Origin: [Phialemoniopsis] sp. UDSM-2020
Lineage: Eukaryota > Ascomycota > Sordariomycetes > Thyridiales > Thyridiaceae
Direction of reading: 5' to 3'
DNA length: 64,000 nt
Assembly: GCA_018873225.1 (NCBI GenBank)
Contig: JAEILZ010000004.1
Location: forward strand, 4,216,001-4,280,000
Shown: positions 57,259 to 64,000 of the stretch, one piece after another
How positions within the stretch are numbered: the first letter of the stretch is position 1
Layout: each line of letters starts with the position of its first letter
Notes under the pieces: generated by a model
What the model saw: only the letters and a program-made list of their open reading frames with translations
The model's database searches: none
What the model was told of the DNA's origin: nothing
Made by a program: the position numbers and the translations under genes

Positions 57259-58147
57259 GCTTGACACAAACAATGCTGGCGAGCGGGATCAGTGTGAGCT
57301 GATGGCTGCGATTGAGCAACTGCATGTACCTCTGTCCATGCGATGAGGCAACTCGTTTAATGTTCACGAAGTCAACCCAGACTACCTACCCAAAGCCGAG
57401 TCTATCCGGGCCATCACAAGTTCGCGCTCTGAACTATGTCGAGAATCTAGACGCGCAACTCGACCACGCTGTATGCTATGCCCAGTAGGGGGTTCATCGG
57501 GACGAGAGGTGCTTATCGAAACGCTCCGAGCAACGGAGTTCGTCACGAGGACAGCTGCCGATAGCGTCGGCCATCTTTAGCGGCTGTCGCACAAAATGAC
57601 TTGGCCTTATTAGGGGCCTTCCGTCCTACGTGATAGATAGCGCGTGAGGGAGATAAAACTAGACCAGTCGTCGTGGAAGACACCCGAATTGGCTAGTCCC
57701 CTCGGACTCAAGGAGCGATTCGGCCCACTTAGCGAGACCCTTCATTCCATGGCATTGGGGCGATCGTCTTGACCCTTGTGTCTCGTGGTGTCACTCCACC
57801 TCTTGCTCGTCGAACGGACAGCGAAAGGGCATGAAGCGGTTTTTCCAGGTTCGAGGCCGAGGGAGAGGATTGGGCTGGGCAGGGAAGTGAACCTTTCAAT
57901 GGACTGAAGAGTTCCCTTTACCCGTCTTTCTGCGTCCTCCACGACGAGACCCAAATCGTACCTAAACGTATTAGTCAATCAGTCACTATGACACAACGGG
58001 AAATCCCAGCACAGTAAGGAGCACTAAGATTTCGTCTATGCCTCACTTTACTGTCTGGGAACAGCGCGAGGAAAGCCCATATATCTACCTATTTTTACCG
58101 TCTGAGCTTGGGTTGGCAATTCCAGTATCGGACAGTGCTTGCAGACC
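57259..58147. promoter_or_regulatory. Divergent promoter of amidase and carboxylase
   Basis: About 890 bases. HGATAR words are TTATCG near 57513, CGATAG near 57559, TGATAG and overlapping AGATAG near 57631-57640, and AGATAA near 57651. A short open frame at 57742-57978 shows no family features. Confidence 0.45.
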
Positions 58148-61100
58148 ATGGAGATGAAACGGCTTCTCATTGCCAATCGCGGCGAGATTGCGTGCCGCAT
58201 TCTGCGCACGGCAAAGCGGTTGGGCTACTTTGTCGTCTCCGTCTACACGCAGACAGATGTTTCTAGCCCTCATGTCATCGACGCCGACCTCTCTTGTCTG
58301 ATACAGTCATATGTTGACATTGACGAAATCATCGATGTCGTTCGGCAGCAAGGAATCCAATTCGTGATTCCGGGCTATGGCTTCTTGTCAGAGAACGAGG
58401 CTTTTGCCGCTGCGGTACAGCAGGCAGGTGCTGTCTTTGTCGGCCCAGATGCGGAACACATCTCGGCGTTTGGCATCAAGCATCGCGCAAGGGACTTGGC
58501 AGAGAAGGTCGGCGTGCCTATCTGCCCGGGTTCTGGCATACTGAATTCGGAAGATGAAGCTGTGCTAGCGGCTTCCAGGATAGGATATCCGGTACGCTTT
58601 TGTGTTTCAGTTCTCTAGTAGTTCCGTGTGCTAACTAGCCCTTAGGTGATGCTCAAGGCAACTGCTGGCGGTGGTGGAATGGGCTTGCAAATCTGTGAAA
58701 ATGAGTCTCAAGTGCGGTCATCATTCACCAGTGTGGTCAGTCGAGGCTCCACGCTCTTCTCCAACCCTGGAGTGTTTCTTGAGCGGTACTACGCAGTCTC
58801 AAGGCATGTTGAAGTCCAGATATTTGGCGACGGACAAGGAGGCTGCGTTGTTTTCGGTGAGCGCGAGTGCTCCATCCAAAGGCGGCATCAAAAGGTCATC
58901 GAGGAGTCCCCGAGCCCCTTTGTCGACACACGTCCAGATCTTCGCAAAAGGCTGTTTGAAGTCTCCGAATTGCTCGGCCGTTCCATCAAGTATCGCTCAG
59001 CTGGCACCATTGAGTTTCTTGTCGATGATACAACGGCCGATTTCTTCTTCCTCGAGATGAACACCCGGCTTCAGGTCGAGCACGGTATCACCGAGTTGCG
59101 TTTTGGCATTGATCTAGTCGAATTGATGTTGCGACTAGCAGAGGGCGACCTGGACATTTATCATTATGCTTCGCTAGAGCCTAAAGGTGTAGCCATCGAG
59201 GCTCGAGTCTACGCGGAAAATCCGCTCAAGAACCACATGCCGAGCCCTGGTGTTTTGCAACTGGCTCACTTCGCGGACGGTCCCGATATCCGCGTCGACA
59301 CTTGGGTCAGCACCGGCACCAATGTGTCTTTGGCATATGATCCGCTTCTAGCCAAGGTGATGGGCTACGGCACTACAAGGGAGGAAGCAACTGCAACGAT
59401 TGTCGGTGCGCTGCAAAAAACCAGGCTACAGGGCATCGTCACCAATTTAGACCTGCTCGTCAAGATCCTCACGTCTCAAAAGTACAAGGCCGGTGACACG
59501 ACAACCGGATTTCTATCAGATTTCGACCATACACCAAAAGCCATGGAGATCATTACAGCTGGAAGCTACACCACCATCCAATCCTGGCCTGGACGAGTGG
59601 GTGTTGGCTTCGGCATCCCGGAAGGCGGTCCTATGGATGCACTTCATGCTCAACTAGCGAACTGCATCGTCGGCAACGATCGAGAGTGTGAATTGCTCGA
59701 GATCACATTCGCCGGGCCGAAGATCAAATTCCACCACCGGGCTATCGTCTGCTTGGCTGGTGCGGAGGCACCAGGCATGCAACTGGACAATACTCCGCTT
59801 CCCATGTGCACGTCTATCGAAGTGCCAGCTGGGTCTGTGCTAGCCATTGGATCACTCTCCGGTGGCAGCCGTGCTTATCTTGCCATTCGCGGCGGATTGC
59901 CCAGCATTCCCGAGTATCTCGGCTCCAAGGCCACCAGCCCCGTCGCCGATATTGGCGGTCTGCAGGGCCGACCCCTTGTGGCAGGAGATCTGCTTGAACT
60001 TAATGAGGCCGGTCCCTTTACTCCCTTTGCTCTCCCCCCATCCCTGATACCAAAATGGGATCCATCCGTCATATACTGTCTATCTGGACCCCATGACTCA
60101 CCAGAGATTATCCAACCCGAAGGTCTTCCAGCTCTGTATGAGAGCGAATGGACTGTGTCCCATCAGGCATCCAGGGTTGGTATCCGTCTACACGGCCCGC
60201 AGCCTCGATGGGCGAGAACAACCGGCGGTGAGGGTGGCTCGCATCCGAGTAATTACCTGGACTATCCTTACTCCGTCGGTGCACTCAACTGGACTGGCGA
60301 TACCGCCGTCATTTTCCCAGCAGATGCACCTTCTCTGGGCGGATTCATCAGCTCACATGTTGTAGCCCGCGCCGAGCTCTTCAAGGTCGCGCAACTTCGG
60401 CCGGGAGACAAGTTCCGTCTTGCACCTATCTCGGTAGATAGCGCGATGGAATTGCGCAGAAGACAGGAGGAGTACCTTGAGCAGGTCAGAAATTATGCCA
60501 AGTTTGGTCTTTCTACACAATCTGGTGTTGATCCTCTGTCGCTTTTGGTATCTGGCACGGTATCGCGCTCAGAGTCAACTGCCATCCTAGATCGGTATGA
60601 GGATGTTGCGATTCGACAGGCTGGAGACTCATACGTATTGGTCGAGTTTCGCCAGTCGCTTGATTTAGATACACGATGTCGAGTGCAGAGTGTTCTAGAA
60701 GCTATTGAGAAAGCACACATAAAGGGCGTACGACTGGCCACACCCATCGGCTGCAGTAAGTCTAATGTAGCACTGCAATGACGGCCGAGAAAATCACTAA
60801 CAATACTCGAGGTCTTTTGGTTGATTACGAGGGCTTCGAAGTCTCACAAAAGGATCTAGTTCAGAAGGTCAAGAACATATTAGCGGTGGAGTTCTCGGCC
60901 CAATCCTCACAGTCGAAGACGTTGAGCAGTCGCTTGATCAAACTGCCCATGGTCTTCGACGACAAGGTAAATCGTGCAGCAATCGAGCGGTACATGGCAA
61001 CACAAAGGAAGTATGCCTCATATTTGCCCGATCCCATCGAGTTTATCGCTCGTTCCAACGGCCTTGACTCCAAGGACGAAGTGCGCCGGAAGGTGCTTGA

Positions 61101-62074
61101 TACTCGTATCCTGGTAGTGGGAGTCGGCTTCTTCAATGGCACTCCGATCGGCATTCCGTTGGATCCGCGATCTCGCTTGATCGTGCCCAAGTTTAATCCA
61201 TCCAGGACTTTCTCTCCGGAAGGTGGGCTTGGTTTTGGTGGCTCTTTCTTCACCTGCGATCCAATTGTAAGATCTAGTCTTTTCCCATTGTGTTAGCGGT
61301 AGTCCATATCTAATCATGCTGTCTAGGACGCCCCTGGGGGCTACGTCAACTTTGGTCGTACGCTTCCTGGTTGGGACAAGTACTGTCTGAACAAGGATTT
61401 TGGAGATAGGCCCTGGTTATTCAATAACTTTGACCAACTTGAGTTTTACGAGGTCACCGAAGATGAGCTAGACCGAATGTATGCTCGCTTTAAGGCTGGG
61501 AGGTTTGACTTCGATGTTTGCCCTGCGATCTTTGATGTTGAGGCGTACTCCAAGTTCTGCGAGAGCGTCGCTGCCGAGACCGAGGCTTTCAAGGTACGGC
61601 AACATGCAGCCACAGAGCGCGAGATAGAAAGGTATGTTCCGTTGTCAGGGTCTCCCGTACTGACCCTTCAATATACCCAGCGCACGGACTAACCATGTCT
61701 ATCGGCTAGGGAGAACAAACTTCTGGCGGAATGGCAGGAAGAGCAGAAAGGACAGAAGGATGAGGTTCCCGAGCTTGACGATATTGGTGAGCTCCCCACT
61801 TTCAAGCATTGACCAAATGAAAATGGCTAACAATGCGGAAGATGACGCTCTCAAGGTACAGGCCGAGACTCATGCGAGTGTCTACAAGATCCCGGCACAG
61901 AAAGGGACCATTGTAAAGGCTGGCGATGTCCTGCTCGTTCTGGAAGCAATGAAGATGGAGATCAATCTGTTGGCCACAGCAGAACACGAAGGCTCAGTAG
62001 TGCAAAGCATTGTGGTTGGGCCGAATGACGTCGTAAAGCCTGGCGATACTTTGATTGTTTTAGCACAGGCATAA
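58148..62074 (+). CDS. Biotin carboxylase-KipA-KipI-BCCP fusion, urea carboxylase-like
   Basis: Six exons (58148-58591, 58646-60755, 60812-61266, 61327-61631, 61710-61786, 61842-62074) join in frame to 1207 residues. Residues 1-450 are a biotin carboxylase: LLIANRGEIACRI, ATP-grasp KATAGGGGMG and EMNTRLQVEHGITE. About 453-740 is KipA/AHS2 (GIPEGGPMD, GSRAYLAIRGG, VSHQASRVGIRL). About 760-1010 is KipI/AHS1. The end is a biotinyl domain with EAMKM, Lys1168 being the biotin site. The order matches urea carboxylase. Relatives carboxylate urea or guanidine, but the adjacent PxpA gene suggests a lactam- or ureide-type substrate. There is no fused allophanate hydrolase; a separate amidase is divergent from it. 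The first ATG in context (ACCATGG) was taken as start. Confidence 0.93.
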
Positions 62075-62189
62075 ATGGCAGTGTATGATGTCGACGTAGC
62101 TCAAAACTATCAAGAACATAGCCATGTGACCATATCGTTCTGCAAAGTAAATACAAGTACAAATACACATATCATCGCCGTTCCTGAAT

Positions 62190-64000
62190 CTATGGAAACA
62201 ACGCCGTCGACGCAAGTTCAGCAAACGCTTTGTAATCGGCCTCTCCGTAAAGCTTGTGCTGAAGCCACACGTACTCCAAGATATCCAGCGCTCGAGAAAT
62301 GTGCTAATTGTTCCTTATGTTAGCATCACGAAGCATAACAGAATGTGATGGGTGATTCATACCTTGAACCCAAAGCTCTTCATTTCAGTCAGCACTTCGC
62401 GCAGTGCCTGCTTCTGCGATTCATCCGTCGTAGCCGTTCCGGCGGTAAACAGTGACCAGAGGTGCGCCATCCGGCTTAGCCCACCCGAAAAGTTCGAGCT
62501 TAGTCTGATGATGTTGTCGACAGCCGCCGCAATGTCTGGCTCACTGGCCCCACGACCCAGCTTCCGGGTGGCGATTCGATCGAGGTAGATGCTACACGCG
62601 CTGGCGTAGCACTGTACACACGCTGCTCCCCTGAGCAGCTCTGCCTCGCCCTCTGACTCTCCCGGTGGTATGCCATCCAAGGTCGCCACGCGTAAGTACA
62701 CATCCGGCCCGCCTTCATGCCAGTCTGCTATGCGACGCGCGAGAGACTCTCTCATCATATCTCGCCTACTATCATCGATGTCGCTCATGCTAGCGAACCC
62801 GCTGATGTCTGCCTGTATTGACATCAGACGAGACCACGAGTGGCGGATCTGTCCTAAAGTCCGGTCGATTGGTGTCTTCGGGGGCTGAAAGCTCGGGGCT
62901 CCAAGATTGTACTCCCATCCTCCGCCAAGGGTTTCCCAGTAATCTCCAGGGATCAGAGTGCCCTTTCCTGTCGCGCAAGCGGCTGCAACATCGAGGTATG
63001 CCATGAGCGACACGAGGAACCTCCTCATTGGCGCAATCAAATTGGGATCTGTCCTCCCGAAATTGATGATATCACTACTGGCATCATGGTCTGTGTTACT
63101 CCACGTCAAGGCTAGGGGCCGAGGGTGGTAGATGGTCTCGAAGATCTGGCGTGCGCCTTCTAGATGCACTTTCCAGGAGCAGTCGGCCGAGTTCATTTTC
63201 TCAAACATGCAAAGGAGCAGAGTAGTCGCCAATATCTCCAGCTCAGAGTCCAGCTCGTCGACCGGGCGAAGCGATTTTAGCTGCGTGATTACAGATCCAT
63301 ATGCCTCCATCGCGGCGCGCTGATGAACATTCTTTTGAGCCGTCGTCGGTAGATTAGCCATGTGCATCGCGCCGAGTGCTATCATGGTATTCCGAAGTAG
63401 GCCGGAGGGGTCTGCCAGGCGTGGTAGCAGTCGAAAGGGGTTGGAATTGGAAGGGGTGTCATAGATGATGAGCATGGTGGAGACAGTGGTGATGAAATGA
63501 TTGTAGTATGTGGTGTCGGGTGTTGCAATCTCAGTGAGTGTAGGCGATGTCAGAGGTAACAAATCGAAAAAGTGTGCCATCTGGGTGTCCCAGATGCCGG
63601 CCCCTGAACTGGGCACCAGTACCAGGTCTTCCGCGCTATTGACAGGAACGGAAGACTCGGCATCGGCTTCCGTGTCGAGAGTCTCGGTGTTATCAGACAA
63701 TGCGGGAGACATGGAATGTCTCGGGGCCTCATCGGGGGTCTCTTTTCGCTTCGGCCTGGGCGAGGAGCGAGGGCCCTGAGCAGGACGCACAGCCCGGAAC
63801 ATGAACCGACCATCCGTCTCGTAGTGGCAATCAAGCGACAGTCGGCTACAATTGGCACAGCATGGTGACCTCTCATCACATTTGACATGTCTCTTGCGAC
63901 AATTGTAGCACCCGGTGAAGGTCCGAGGGTGCCATTTCCGTTGGCGCTGCCGTCGGGTCTGGGGTGCGCGAGGGCCTTCCGTAGCCGATGGTGGCGCTGG
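62190..64000 (-). CDS. Zn(II)2Cys6 transcription factor, 5' end outside window
   Basis: The gene enters from beyond 64000, so its N-terminus is missing. The visible part opens with PAPPSATEGPRAPQTRR, then the zinc cluster CYNCRKRHVKCD...CCANC...DC, encoded near 63840-63930. A S/P/E/D-rich linker and a domain resembling the Fungal_trans_2 type follow (LLRNTMIALGAMHMANL, LATTLLLCMFEKMN, WKVHLEGARQIFE). A last intron (donor GTATGA near 62364, acceptor TTAG near 62304) adds the exon ending at 62190 (LDILEYVWLQHKLYGEADY). It is the nearest regulator to the PxpA/amidase/carboxylase set and convergent with the carboxylase, so pathway-specific control is plausible. Confidence 0.88.

Noticed and set aside
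1..64000. CRISPR arrays, rRNA genes, intact transposons
   Set aside because: None were seen; no regular spacer-repeat pattern, rRNA sequence, transposase or LTR pair could be recognised by eye.

Overview
The window looks like nuclear DNA of a filamentous ascomycete (Pezizomycotina, probably a Sordariomycete that lives on plant material). Genes carry short GT-AG introns of about 50-100 bases, often with a CTAAC-type branch site. The gene content fits as well: Zn(II)2Cys6 regulators, an AA9 cellulose oxygenase with a CBM1, LysM proteins, several MFS permeases, and a transporter relic whose stop codons resemble repeat-induced point mutation (RIP). Coding regions were assembled by eye from reading frames and splice sites; all products are family-level calls from recognised motifs, with no database search.

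Layout. 0-1.2 kb: an enoyl-reductase-like oxidoreductase. 1.5-8.3 kb: an accessory-looking trio (P-loop GTPase with coiled coil, an unknown helical protein, an HSPA12-like Hsp70). 9.3-16.0 kb: a Dal5-family MFS permease divergent from a cytosolic sulfatase, then a Zn2Cys6 factor. The sulfatase has one in-frame TAG and the factor appears to lose frame at its second splice site, so this probable sulfate-ester scavenging set may be decaying. 17.2-18.4 kb: a small cysteine-rich secreted protein and a nucleoside deaminase. 19.1-19.7 kb: a dead Dal5-type transporter. 21.6-23.6 kb: a sugar-type MFS transporter. 23.9-29.5 kb: an NCS1 permease divergent from a hydantoinase A-DUF917 fusion. 30-45 kb: a secreted orphan, a mitochondrial DUF3429 protein with a long charged tail, VPS13 and a membrane LysM protein. 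46.5-49.6 kb: AA9-CBM1 and a secreted LysM-CBM18-LysM protein. 49.9-51.5 kb: an orphan polytopic membrane protein.

51.9-64.0 kb is the most interesting block: an UNC93-like MFS protein divergent from a PxpA (LamB/YcsF) protein, then an amidase divergent from a 1207-residue biotin carboxylase-KipA-KipI-BCCP fusion, and a Zn2Cys6 regulator running off the window end. The bacterial 5-oxoprolinase PxpABC uses the same PxpA/KipI/KipA modules, so this may be a biotin-dependent pathway that opens a lactam, ureide or related amide. Its two divergent promoters, and the one at 25.7-26.5 kb, carry more HGATAR sites than expected by chance, consistent with nitrogen control by an AreA/NIT2-type GATA factor. 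The window therefore appears to hold two separate, nitrogen-regulated cyclic-amide or ureide utilisation loci. The substrates cannot be read from the sequence.
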